Assembly (NCBI GenBank): GCA_965660305.1
Contig: CBFHZD010000001.1
Span: 372,001 to 436,000, forward strand
DNA from: CAJJDF01 sp965660305
Lineage (GTDB): Bacteria; Bacteroidota; Bacteroidia; Flavobacteriales_D; CAJJDF01
DNA length: 64,000 nucleotides
Reading direction: 5' to 3'
Position numbers and translations under genes: made by a program. Position 1 is the first letter of the stretch. Each line of letters begins with the position of its first letter. The notes under the pieces were generated by a model. It did not search any database. It was not told where the DNA came from and worked only from the letters and a program-made list of their open reading frames with translations. This document shows positions 45,377 through 53,160 of this stretch, piece by piece.

Positions 45377-46663
45377 ATGGACCAACGAACAGAAGAATTA
45401 TACCAGAGATATTTAGCTCATCCCAAAATTTCTACAGATACCAGAAAAATTGAAGAAAATTCAATTTTCTTTGCTCTATCAGGAGAGAACTTTAATGGAA
45501 ATCAATTTGCAGAAGAGGCGCTTAATAAAGGAGCTATTCTAGCGGTTGTAAGTGATCCCAAACTAAAAAACGATTCAAGATTTTTTTGGGTTGAAGATCC
45601 TTTGGTTGCACTACAAGAATTAGCTAAACACCACAGAAGTAAACTCACAATTCCCATAATTGGAATAACAGGAAGCAATGGAAAAACCACCACAAAGGAG
45701 CTCATAAAAAGTGTCCTTGCCGAAAAACATAAAGTTTTCGCTACAAAAGGAAATTTAAACAACCATATTGGGGTTCCTCTTTCTCTTCTTTCTATTACAA
45801 CTGAGCATGAAATTGCTATTATCGAAATGGGAGCAAATCATCAAAAAGAAATTGAATTTTTAGCCCAAATTTGCAACCCTGACTGTGGACTAATTACCAA
45901 TATAGGAAAATCACATCTCGAAGGGTTTGGAGGTATAGAAGGAGTAGAAAAAGGAAAAACAGAACTATTCACAAATCTTACCTCAAGAGGCAAACAAGTA
46001 TTCATTAACACGACAGACGAAAGGCTCTCTCAATATACTGAACAAACAAAAGCCATCACCTACGGATTGGAATCATCGGACTATTTAGCCAAAATAATCT
46101 CTAACTCACCATTCCTTAAGATAGAAGTGACTTATGGCCAACACAAATTTGAACTGCACTCGCAATTAATTGGAACTTACAATTGGAACAATATAATGGC
46201 AGCTGTGGTCGTAGCGGACTACTATCAGGTAAAACCCAATTCAATTAAAAAAGGAATAGAAGGATACCAGCCTAGTAACAACCGTTCTCAACTTGTTCAT
46301 CAGGGAAGTAACAAAATAATCCTAGACTGCTACAACGCAAATCCTTCGAGTATGAAAGAAGCGATCATTAATTTGACAAAATCGGAAAGCGACAAGAAGT
46401 TTTTCATACTAGGCGATATGCTGGAATTAGGCGAAGACACCAAGAAAGAACATCTTGACATTGTAGAAATGCTAATGGAGAATGAGCTGAAAGGAGTTTT
46501 AGTAGGAAAGATTTTCAAATCTCTAAAACAAGGCGAATACATTACCTTCTCAAACAATGAAGCTGCCAAAAAATTCTTAAACACTAATCGGAAAACCAAC
46601 ACTCTGTTCTTAATCAAGGGGTCGAGAGGAATAAAATTAGAAACAATACAAGAAGTTCTGTAA
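45377..46663 (+). CDS. murF: UDP-N-acetylmuramoyl-tripeptide--D-alanyl-D-alanine ligase
   Basis: Adds D-Ala-D-Ala to the muropeptide precursor, the last cytoplasmic step of the peptide stem. The 428 residues show the N-terminal UDP-binding domain (ISTDTRKIEENSIFFALSG), the ATP-binding GITGSNGKTTTKEL near 99, the central EMGANHQKEI near 152, and the C-terminal ligand domain with ILDCYNANPSSMKEA near 314 and LGDMLELG near 345. It is shorter than E. coli MurF (452) but complete. Confidence 0.97.
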   Translation: MDQRTEELYQRYLAHPKISTDTRKIEENSIFFALSGENFNGNQFAEEALNKGAILAVVSDPKLKNDSRFFWVEDPLVALQELAKHHRSKLTIPIIGITGSNGKTTTKELIKSVLAEKHKVFATKGNLNNHIGVPLSLLSITTEHEIAIIEMGANHQKEIEFLAQICNPDCGLITNIGKSHLEGFGGIEGVEKGKTELFTNLTSRGKQVFINTTDERLSQYTEQTKAITYGLESSDYLAKIISNSPFLKIEVTYGQHKFELHSQLIGTYNWNNIMAAVVVADYYQVKPNSIKKGIEGYQPSNNRSQLVHQGSNKIILDCYNANPSSMKEAIINLTKSESDKKFFILGDMLELGEDTKKEHLDIVEMLMENELKGVLVGKIFKSLKQGEYITFSNNEAAKKFLNTNRKTNTLFLIKGSRGIKLETIQEVL

Positions 46664-46734
46664 ATTTAGGGATGCTCGAAGATGTAAGTCAAAAGTTGGA
46701 AAAAAAATGACTGACAATTAGAATTAAAGTAAAG

Positions 46735-46763
46735 TTTGAAGCATTTTTCTTTGTGTAACTTTG
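46735..46763 (+). promoter_or_regulatory. Promoter of the M42 peptidase gene
   Basis: TTTG (46735-46738), 17-base spacer, TAACTTTG (46756-46763). The start codon is 70 bases downstream, leaving a moderate leader without a recognised structure. Confidence 0.65.
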
Positions 46764-46833
46764 CGAATGCTTTGATAACCTTCGTTAAATAACTTTACCA
46801 AGTATTAGAAAATAACTTTAAAATAAAAAAATA

Positions 46834-47916
46834 ATGGCAAAAATACTGAATGCAAAATCAATCAAATTTTTAGAAAAATATTTGAATAATGCCTCCCCTA
46901 CTGGGTTTGAGAGCGAAGGACAAAAACTTTGGTTGGAATACCTCAAACCTTATACCGATGAATATTTTGTTGACACTTACGGAACCGCTGTGGCTGTCAT
47001 CAATCCAAAAGCCAAATATAAAGTAGTGATTGAAGCTCATGCAGATGAAATTTCTTGGTTTGTTCATTATATCAACAAAGATGGGTTTATTTACGTACGA
47101 AGAAATGGAGGTTCTGATCATCAAATTGCTCCATCAAAGAGAGTGAATATTCATACAGATAAAGGAATTGTTCCTGCTATTTTTGGATGGCCCGCTATCC
47201 ACACCAGAAAAGATGCAACGGAAAAAACACCTAAACTTGAGAACATATTTCTAGACTGCGGTGCAAATTCAAAAGAGGAAGTGGAAGCCATGGGAATTCA
47301 TGTGGGGTGTGTCATCACCTACCCTGATGAATTTACGGTTCTCAATGACAAATATTTTACCGGAAGAGCACTGGATAACCGAATGGGTGGATTTATCATT
47401 GCCGAGGTAGCTCGTAAACTAAAAGAAGAGAAAATCAAACTGCCATTTGGATTGTACATCGTAAACTCGGTGCAAGAAGAAATAGGATTGAGAGGAGCAG
47501 AAATGATTGCAGCCAGAATAAAACCTGATGTAGCCATAATCAATGATGTGTGCCATGATACGAACACTCCAATGATTGATAAAATTGAACAAGGAGATTT
47601 TAAATCGGGAGATGGTCCTGTTTTATCTTACGCACCAGCAGTTCAAAACAACTTATTGAAATTATTGATTGAAACGGCTCAGAAAAATAAGATCCCTTTC
47701 CAGCGAATGGCTCTTTCTAGCCGAACTGGAACAGATACTGATGCATTTGCATATTCCAACGAAGGTGTGGCTTCAGCTTTGATTTCGTTACCACTCAAAT
47801 ACATGCATACTACAGTAGAAACTGCTCATAGAGATGATGTGGAGAATTTGATCAAACTCTACATTGAAGTATTGCAGAATATTAAGGAGGGACATGATTT
47901 TAGGTACTTTTTATAA
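46834..47916 (+). CDS. M42-family metallo-aminopeptidase
   Basis: The 360 residues match the M42/PepA-endoglucanase M family. They include EAHADEISWFVHYINKDGF near 69 with the first metal His, GRALDNRMGGFI near 176 with the bridging Asp, NSVQEEIGLRGAE near 211 with the catalytic Glu pair, and SRTGTDTDAFAYSNEG near 299 followed by the last metal His in KYMHTTVE. Such enzymes are large cytoplasmic complexes that trim peptides. The stop codon is the first base triplet of an AT-rich repeat (47914-47947) that flanks the broken four-helix-bundle gene. Confidence 0.93.
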   Translation: MAKILNAKSIKFLEKYLNNASPTGFESEGQKLWLEYLKPYTDEYFVDTYGTAVAVINPKAKYKVVIEAHADEISWFVHYINKDGFIYVRRNGGSDHQIAPSKRVNIHTDKGIVPAIFGWPAIHTRKDATEKTPKLENIFLDCGANSKEEVEAMGIHVGCVITYPDEFTVLNDKYFTGRALDNRMGGFIIAEVARKLKEEKIKLPFGLYIVNSVQEEIGLRGAEMIAARIKPDVAIINDVCHDTNTPMIDKIEQGDFKSGDGPVLSYAPAVQNNLLKLLIETAQKNKIPFQRMALSSRTGTDTDAFAYSNEGVASALISLPLKYMHTTVETAHRDDVENLIKLYIEVLQNIKEGHDFRYFL

Positions 47917-47947
47917 TTGATAGTTAATAGTGGATAATTGATAATTG
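47914..47947. repeat. Left AT-rich flank of the four-helix-bundle element
   Basis: A short AT-rich sequence composed of TAATTGA, TGGATAATT and ATAATTG. Its reverse-complement counterpart, containing the same words in order, is at 48346-48377 on the other side of the pseudogene. Confidence 0.6.
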
Positions 47948-47977
47948 CCATATAGAAACCTGCAAGATGAAAAGATA

Positions 47978-48331
47978 ATGAAGAAGAATGTAGTTAAAGA
48001 TAAAAGTTTTGAGTTTGCTCTGATTATCGTCAATTGTTATAAGTTTCTGACTAATGAAAAGAAAGAATATGTTTTGTCTAAACAGTTACTTAGAAGTGGA
48101 ACTTCAATCGGAGCTAATATTCGAGAATCTGAACATGGGCAAAGTAGGACTGATTTTATTCATAAATTATCTATCTCATTAAAAGAAGCAAATGAAACCG
48201 AGTATTGTATAGAGTTATTACACAAATCTGACTATCTTGATGATAAATAATTTGAGCAGCTTTCATCGGCAGTTATTGAATTAATCAAACTATTAACAAG
48301 TATTATTAAAACTTCAAAACAAAATAAGTAA
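47978..48331 (+). pseudogene. Four-helix-bundle (23S rRNA IVP-type) protein gene with one nonsense codon
   Basis: The frame reads MKKNVVKDKSFEFALIIVN, then SKQLLRSGTSIGANIRESEH and FIHKLSISLKEANETEYC, all hallmarks of the small S23/IVP family of about 118 residues. A TAA at 48248-48250 stops it after DYLDDK, but the same frame continues for 26 more codons (FEQLSSAVIELIKLLTSI) to a natural TAA that overlaps the deoC start (TAATG). One base change, probably from GAA, therefore explains the truncation. The family was first known from intervening sequences in 23S rRNA genes and is often found scattered in Bacteroidota genomes. The shortened protein could still be made, but it lacks the last helix. 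Confidence 0.8.
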
Positions 48332-49251
48332 TGGGTACAAAAAAAATATCAATTATGAATTATCCATTGTCAATTACAAGAGTCGACCAAGTAGGAATAA
48401 GCGACCGTGTTTCCAGAATAACAGCTCGTTCAGTAAAAAGCGAAGCTAAAGTCCATGGGTTGAAAATGGCTTTGAATATGATTGACCTGACTACTTTGGA
48501 AGGGGCTGACTCTGTAAACAAAGTGAAGCAATTGTGCTACAAAGGAATGCATTTACATGATGCTTATCCTGATTTACCAACTGTGGCAGCTATTTGTGTG
48601 TATCCTAATTTTGTAGGATTGGCCAAGGAGCAACTAAAAGGAAGTGGAATAAATGTGGCCTCTGTTGCAACAGCTTTTCCTTCAGGTAATTCTTCGCTTG
48701 AAGTGAAGATTACCGATACCAAAATGGCAATTGATGCTGGAGCAGATGAAGTAGATATGGTAATCTCGAGAGGGAAATTCCATCAAGGAGAACACAATTA
48801 TGTCTTTGATGAAATTGCCAAAATAAAAGAAGTGTGTGGGAAACACGCCCGACTAAAAACAATTTTAGAAACAGGAGAGTTGGGAAGTTTGGACAATGTG
48901 CGAAGAGCAAGTGACATTGCTATGCGGGCAGGAAGTGATTTTATAAAAACCTCAACAGGGAAAATAAAACCTGCAGCTACTTTACCAGTTACTTTGGTGA
49001 TGCTAGAAGCGATAAAAGATTATTATTACGAAACAGGAATACAGGTAGGAATGAAACCTGCGGGCGGAATTTCTAATGCTAAATTGGCTTTGCAATATTT
49101 GATGTTAGTGAAAGAAACTCTTGGTGATAAATGGTTGACTAACCGATGGTTCCGATTTGGAGCGAGTAGTCTTGCCAATGATGTGCTGATGCAATTGGAG
49201 AAGCAGAGAACAGGGAATTACCAATCTAAAGATTATTTTTCGAAAGATTAA
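48331..49251 (+). CDS. deoC: Deoxyribose-phosphate aldolase
   Basis: Splits 2-deoxyribose 5-phosphate into glyceraldehyde 3-phosphate and acetaldehyde in deoxynucleoside catabolism. The 306 residues hold the TIM-barrel motifs ICVYPNFV, GADEVDMVIS and LKTILETGELG with a conserved Lys, then the Schiff-base Lys in DFIKTSTGK, and KPAGGIS. The first 16 residues are unusual: codons 6-16 lie inside an AT-rich repeat (48346-48377), so the N terminus has probably been replaced by element sequence. A start at Met9 is the alternative. The product acetaldehyde suits the aldehyde dehydrogenases that follow 11 bases later. Confidence 0.95.
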   Translation: MGTKKISIMNYPLSITRVDQVGISDRVSRITARSVKSEAKVHGLKMALNMIDLTTLEGADSVNKVKQLCYKGMHLHDAYPDLPTVAAICVYPNFVGLAKEQLKGSGINVASVATAFPSGNSSLEVKITDTKMAIDAGADEVDMVISRGKFHQGEHNYVFDEIAKIKEVCGKHARLKTILETGELGSLDNVRRASDIAMRAGSDFIKTSTGKIKPAATLPVTLVMLEAIKDYYYETGIQVGMKPAGGISNAKLALQYLMLVKETLGDKWLTNRWFRFGASSLANDVLMQLEKQRTGNYQSKDYFSKD

Positions 49252-49261
49252 TTAAACAATT

Positions 49262-50734
49262 ATGTCTAAAAAAGAAACTAAACTAGATTTAAAAAGCAAC
49301 TGGGACTTGGCTCCATCTTTGGAAAGCACAAGCCATGTAAATCTTAAAAAACAATACGATTTATTTATTGGAGGAAAATGGGTAAAACCCTCTTCAAAGA
49401 AATATTTTGACACTAATAATCCTGCTACTGAAGAAAAATTAGCCTCAATTGCGAATGCTAATGCAACCGATGTGGATTTGGCTGTGAAAGCTGCTCGAAA
49501 AGCATACGATACCACTTGGAGCAAATTGTCTGGAAAAGAAAGAGGAAAATACATTTTCCGAATTGCTCGTATCATGCAAGAAAGAGCTAAAGAATTAGCT
49601 GTGGTAGAAACTTTGGACGGAGGGAAACCAATTAGAGAATCGAGAGATATAGATATTCCTTTGGCAGCAAATCACTTTTTCTACTATGCAGGTTGGGCAG
49701 ATAAATTGGAGTATGCTTTTCCAAACAGAAACCCTAAATCATTGGGTGTTGCAGGGCAAATTACTCCTTGGAATTTTCCTTTATTAATGGCTGCTTGGAA
49801 AATAGCACCAGCCTTAGCTTGTGGAAATACAGTAGTATTAAAACCTGCCGAAACTACTTCACTTACTACTCTCCTACTTGCCGAAATTTGCGAACAAGCT
49901 GGCTTACCTGATGGAGTTGTAAATATTGTAACCGGAGCTGGAGATACTGGAGCAGAAATTGTGAACCACAATGGAATTGATAAAATTGCTTTTACAGGTT
50001 CTACGGGTGTTGGAAAAATAATCCAACAAGCTATTTCTGGTACGGACAAAAAAGTCACTTTAGAATTAGGTGGAAAAGCAGCAAACATCGTGTTTGAAGA
50101 TGCTCCACTTGACCAAGCTGTGGAAGGAATTGTAAACGGGATTTTCTTTAATCAAGGTCATGTGTGTTGTGCAGGTTCACGATTATTGGTTCAAGAATCG
50201 GTTTATGATATCGTGCTAAGAAAACTAAAAGACCGAATGGAAAGCCTGATTGTGGGGAATCCATTAGATAAAAACACAGACATTGGGGCTATTAATTCTA
50301 AATCTCAATTGGATACGATTAATCATTATATCAAATTAGGGAAAGAAGAAGGAGCGGAAATTTACCAACCTGAAGGGAAACTAGAAAAGAAAGGTTATTG
50401 GTGTAAACCAACCTTATTTACTGGTGTGGCTCAGAGTAATAGAATTGTACAAGAAGAGATTTTTGGGCCTGTATTGGCTATCCAAACTTTCCGTACGATT
50501 GAAGAGGCAATTACAAAAGCCAACAATACCCCTTACGGACTTTCTGCTGGAGTTTGGACAGATAAAGGCTCAAAGATATTCAACATGACCAACCAACTTA
50601 GAGCAGGAATTGTATGGGCAAATACTTTCAATAAATTTGACCCAACTTCTCCATTTGGAGGTTACAAAGAAAGTGGATTTGGACGAGAAGGAGGATTGCA
50701 TGGATTGGAGGCTTACCTTTCAATTGATAATTGA
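49262..50734 (+). CDS. Aldehyde dehydrogenase, catalytic partner of the following ALDH-like gene
   Basis: Oxidises an aldehyde with NAD(P). The 490 residues include the Rossmann core (TPWNFPLLMAAWKIAPALA, FTGSTGVGK), the general-base Glu in ELGGKAANIVF, catalytic Cys302 in NQGHVCCAGSR, and EEIFGPVL. It follows deoC by 11 bases and precedes a gene for a non-catalytic ALDH domain, which together resemble the two halves of ALDH16 proteins. The last three residues and the stop lie within an AATTGAT tandem repeat, so the natural C terminus may have been altered slightly. Confidence 0.93.
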   Translation: MSKKETKLDLKSNWDLAPSLESTSHVNLKKQYDLFIGGKWVKPSSKKYFDTNNPATEEKLASIANANATDVDLAVKAARKAYDTTWSKLSGKERGKYIFRIARIMQERAKELAVVETLDGGKPIRESRDIDIPLAANHFFYYAGWADKLEYAFPNRNPKSLGVAGQITPWNFPLLMAAWKIAPALACGNTVVLKPAETTSLTTLLLAEICEQAGLPDGVVNIVTGAGDTGAEIVNHNGIDKIAFTGSTGVGKIIQQAISGTDKKVTLELGGKAANIVFEDAPLDQAVEGIVNGIFFNQGHVCCAGSRLLVQESVYDIVLRKLKDRMESLIVGNPLDKNTDIGAINSKSQLDTINHYIKLGKEEGAEIYQPEGKLEKKGYWCKPTLFTGVAQSNRIVQEEIFGPVLAIQTFRTIEEAITKANNTPYGLSAGVWTDKGSKIFNMTNQLRAGIVWANTFNKFDPTSPFGGYKESGFGREGGLHGLEAYLSIDN

Positions 50735-50773
50735 TAATTGATAATTGATAATTGATAATTGATAATTGATAAT
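50722..50773. repeat. Heptanucleotide tandem repeat AATTGAT, seven copies
   Basis: Seven perfect AATTGAT units (50722-50770) and a partial one. The first unit and a half encode the end of the ALDH gene and its stop codon. The same words occur in the flanks of the four-helix-bundle pseudogene 2.8 kb upstream. Confidence 0.95.
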
Positions 50774-50775
50774 CA

Positions 50776-50970
50776 TGAACTGAACCCTGAGGTTTTTTAT
50801 TTGAAGTGAAACGGAAAATAAAAAAATCTCGAAGGGTGACTTAGAATAAACAAAATCACCCTTCGAGACATTTCGACTGATGTCGGAACCCTCAGGGTTT
50901 GGTTTGGAGATAAAAACTGCGGGCTGAGGGATTTTTCTGAAAGAAAAATTGTCTCGAAGCCCAGCTTAGA
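50776..50970. repeat. Repeat family 2, copy a (GGGCTGAGGG / GTCTCGAAGCCCAGCTT)
   Basis: Contains an inverted repeat with arms TCTCGAAGGGTGA and TCACCCTTCGAGA, a palindrome AACCCTCAGGGTT, and then a module from CTGCGGGCTGAGGG to GTCTCGAAGCCCAGCTTA (50917-50968). Related modules lie at 59813-59868 (reverse orientation) and 61011-61062. It fills the gap between the two ALDH genes. Confidence 0.75.
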
Positions 50971-50981
50971 ACAAAAAAACT

Positions 50982-51866
50982 ATGAGTAGAATAGAAGTTT
51001 TAAAAACACACAAACTATACATTGGAGGGAAATTTCCAAGGACAGAATCTGGAAGGTATTTTAAGTTGAAAAATACCAAAGGAGAAGAAATAGCCAATAT
51101 GTGCACAGGATCGAGAAAAGATTTTAGAAATGCAGTGGTGGAAGCCCGAAAAGCACAAGAACCTTGGGCAAATAGAACGGCCTACAACCGAAGTCAAATC
51201 TTATACCGAATAGCAGAAATGCTAGAGGGTAGAAAAGGACAATTCATTGAAGAATTGATACAAATGGGTTCTACTAAAAAGCAAGCCGAAAACGAAGTAT
51301 TTACATCTATCGACAGATTAATTTACTATGCGGGCTGGGCAGATAAATACCAACAAATAAGCAGTTCTGTAAATCCAGTTTCTGGAGCATTTTTCAATTT
51401 CTCTGTACAAGAACCAACTGGTGTTGTTTCAGTTATTGCACCCGAAGAAAATGGATTAATTGGTTTAGTTTCGACTATTGCTCCGATTATCGTTTCTGGG
51501 AATACTTGTGTTGTGTTGGCTTCAGAAAGTAAAGCGCTTTGCTCTATTTCTTTTGCTGAAGTAATTAATTCTTCAGATGTCCCAGGCGGAGTCATCAATA
51601 TCTTAACAGGAAATGCAGAGGAACTAATTTCTCATTTCTCAACTCACATGGATGTAAATAGCATGTTGTATTGTGGAAGTGACAAAAGCGCCATTCAGTT
51701 AATCAAAGAAAACTCTGCGACTAACTTGAAACGTATTGTTGTAAAAAAAGACATTGATTGGATGAAAAACGATAACGAATCGCCTTATTTTATTACAAAA
51801 TTTACCGAAGTAAAAACTACTTGGCATCCTATTGAAAAGATTGGAGCTAGTGGGAGTGGGTACTAA
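50982..51866 (+). CDS. Aldehyde dehydrogenase-like protein without the catalytic domain (ALDH16 second half)
   Basis: The 294 residues begin like a complete ALDH N terminus (HKLYIGGKFPRTESGRYF) and keep coenzyme-domain segments (VISVIAPEE-type strand, GNTCVVLASE, DVPGGVINILTGNAEE), but end before the catalytic Cys domain. The equivalent of the general-base Glu segment is also lost. This is not a random truncation: opening and closing are orderly, and the 490 + 294 total is close to the length of bacterial ALDH16 proteins, which carry a second, inactive ALDH domain. It probably stabilises or regulates the enzyme upstream. The gap between the two genes is filled by repeats. Confidence 0.75.
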   Translation: MSRIEVLKTHKLYIGGKFPRTESGRYFKLKNTKGEEIANMCTGSRKDFRNAVVEARKAQEPWANRTAYNRSQILYRIAEMLEGRKGQFIEELIQMGSTKKQAENEVFTSIDRLIYYAGWADKYQQISSSVNPVSGAFFNFSVQEPTGVVSVIAPEENGLIGLVSTIAPIIVSGNTCVVLASESKALCSISFAEVINSSDVPGGVINILTGNAEELISHFSTHMDVNSMLYCGSDKSAIQLIKENSATNLKRIVVKKDIDWMKNDNESPYFITKFTEVKTTWHPIEKIGASGSGY

Positions 51867-51918
51867 TTTTTTTAATACAAAAGTGCACTCTCTATATTGA
51901 GCCACAAAAAAATAACAC

Positions 51919-52000
51919 GTCATTCTGAACTTGATTCAGAATCTGTTAGTGGACAGTGATGTAATTAATTAACAGATTCCGTGTCGTGGCAAGGAATGAC
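51919..52000. repeat. Double-hairpin palindromic repeat, family 1, copy B
   Basis: The first hairpin pairs ATTCTGAA with TTCAGAAT around CTTGA. The second, less perfect, ends in GGAATGAC. ATCTGTT and AACAGA flank the spacer as in copy A. It ends 35 bases before the GIY-YIG start. Confidence 0.8.
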
Positions 52001-52034
52001 CATACTCTTTTTTGTGATGCTAAAAACAACAACT

Positions 52035-52352
52035 ATGAAAAAACAAGGTTTCGTGTATATATTATCAAACAAAAACAGAACAACTTTGTATATTGGAGTT
52101 ACTAATGATTTAAAAAGAAGAATCCTAGAACACAAAGCAGGAAAAAGTAAATCCACGAAAGAATATAACTTGTTTGATTTACTCTATTTTGAACAAATAA
52201 ATGGAATAGAACGAGCCATTGAAAGAGAAAAACAATTGAAAAATTGGAATAGTGATTGGAAATGGGAATTGATAAAAGAGACTAATCTTGAGTTAATTGA
52301 TTTGGCAATTGATTGGTTTACTGAATTAGAAATAGAAGAGTGTAAACTTTAA
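52035..52352 (+). CDS. Small GIY-YIG nuclease between two palindromic repeats
   Basis: From the chosen Met (MKKQGFVYILSNKN) it has 105 residues; the longer open frame upstream runs back into repeat copy B and is not protein-like. The GIY-YIG motif is VYIL (7-10) and LYIGVT (18-23), followed by the catalytic Arg segment NDLKRRILEH and the metal-binding Glu in AIEREKQLKNW. This is the single-domain UPF0213/URI-like class, common in Bacteroidota and with no firm cellular role. It sits exactly between copies B and C of repeat family 1, whose outer ends are inverted relative to each other. This suggests a mobile unit in which the nuclease acts on the hairpins. Confidence 0.88.
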   Translation: MKKQGFVYILSNKNRTTLYIGVTNDLKRRILEHKAGKSKSTKEYNLFDLLYFEQINGIERAIEREKQLKNWNSDWKWELIKETNLELIDLAIDWFTELEIEECKL

Positions 52353-52390
52353 AAAGATTAATAAATAACGATACCGAAACAAAACAACCG

Positions 52391-52471
52391 GTCATTCCGC
52401 ACTTGAGGCGGAATCTGTTGGTAAGCAGCGGTGCCAATAATTGACAGACCCTGAATCAAGTTCAGGGTGAC
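52391..52471. repeat. Double-hairpin palindromic repeat, family 1, copy C
   Basis: The first hairpin pairs CATTCCGC with GCGGAAT. The second pairs CCCTGAA with TTCAGGG around TCAAG. It starts 38 bases after the GIY-YIG stop. Its right end, reverse-complemented, matches the left end of copy B except for paired changes (TT..AA against CC..GG) that keep the stem. Confidence 0.8.
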
Positions 52472-52514
52472 TACTATTTTTTTGTTTTTTTTAATAGAAA
52501 TAATAACAAAAACC

Positions 52515-53099
52515 ATGATCTACGAATTCAAAGGGTTTAAACCCGTAGTCCATCCTTCTTCGTTTGTGCATCCGCAAGCAACTGTTACTGGTAACGTAAT
52601 TATTGGAAAAAACGTGTACATTGGTCCTGGTTGTTGCTTGCGTGGCGATTGGGGAAAAATAATCATTAAAGATGGCTGTAACGTACAAGAAAATTGTACA
52701 GTTCATATGTTTCCAGGGAAAGATACAATTCTGCACGAAGGTGCTCACATAGGTCACGGAGCTATTATTCATGGAGGTATTATTGGTAAAAATTCATTGA
52801 TTGGAATGAATGCCGTAATTATGGATGAGGTAGAAATTGGCGAAGAATGTATTGTAGGAGCATTGAGTTTTGTGAAAGCAAAATCAATCATTCCAAGAAG
52901 AAGTTTGATGGCAGGAAATCCGGCCAAACTAATCAAAGAAGTATCGGACGAAATGATAGCTTGGAAAACAAAAGGAACCAAATTGTACCAACAATTACCC
53001 AAAGATTGTCACGAAACCCTAAAGCCTTGTGAACCTTTAACCGAAGAGGAACCAGGAAGAGGAGAACAAGAGAACTTGTTTAATCCTTGGGGTTCATAA
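52515..53099 (+). CDS. paaY: PaaY-like gamma-carbonic-anhydrase-family hexapeptide protein
   Basis: A left-handed beta-helix trimer of 194 residues. The start at MIYEFKGFKPVVHP matches the family; the GTG further upstream lies in repeat copy C. Hexapeptide turns run from VHPQATVTGNVIIG to about residue 130. Zinc ligands are expected at His64 (in CTVHMF), His81 and His86 (in AHIGHGAIIHGG). The C-terminal part (MIAWKTKGTKLYQQL and EPLTEEEPGR) is characteristic of PaaY, a thioesterase acting in phenylacetate breakdown. No other paa gene is in the window, so a role in aromatic catabolism is inferred from similarity and from the neighbouring hppD-hmgA genes. Confidence 0.85.
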   Translation: MIYEFKGFKPVVHPSSFVHPQATVTGNVIIGKNVYIGPGCCLRGDWGKIIIKDGCNVQENCTVHMFPGKDTILHEGAHIGHGAIIHGGIIGKNSLIGMNAVIMDEVEIGEECIVGALSFVKAKSIIPRRSLMAGNPAKLIKEVSDEMIAWKTKGTKLYQQLPKDCHETLKPCEPLTEEEPGRGEQENLFNPWGS

Positions 53100-53111
53100 C
53101 AATACACGTTT

Positions 53112-53137
53112 GTCATTCCTGCCTTCGCAGGAATGAC
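53112..53137. repeat. Perfect 11-bp palindrome (single hairpin related to family 1)
   Basis: Arms GTCATTCCTGC and GCAGGAATGAC with loop CTTC, between the convergent paaY-like and mltG genes. The outer GTCATTCC/GGAATGAC is the family 1 end sequence. It may double as a transcription barrier. Confidence 0.85.
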
Positions 53138-53160
53138 ATTAAAAAAGAGTGGTCAGTCAT

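Noticed and set aside
50722..50773. Phase-variable control of the ALDH gene by the heptanucleotide repeat
   Set aside because: The repeat contains TGA or TAA in every frame, so a change in copy number would hardly alter the protein.
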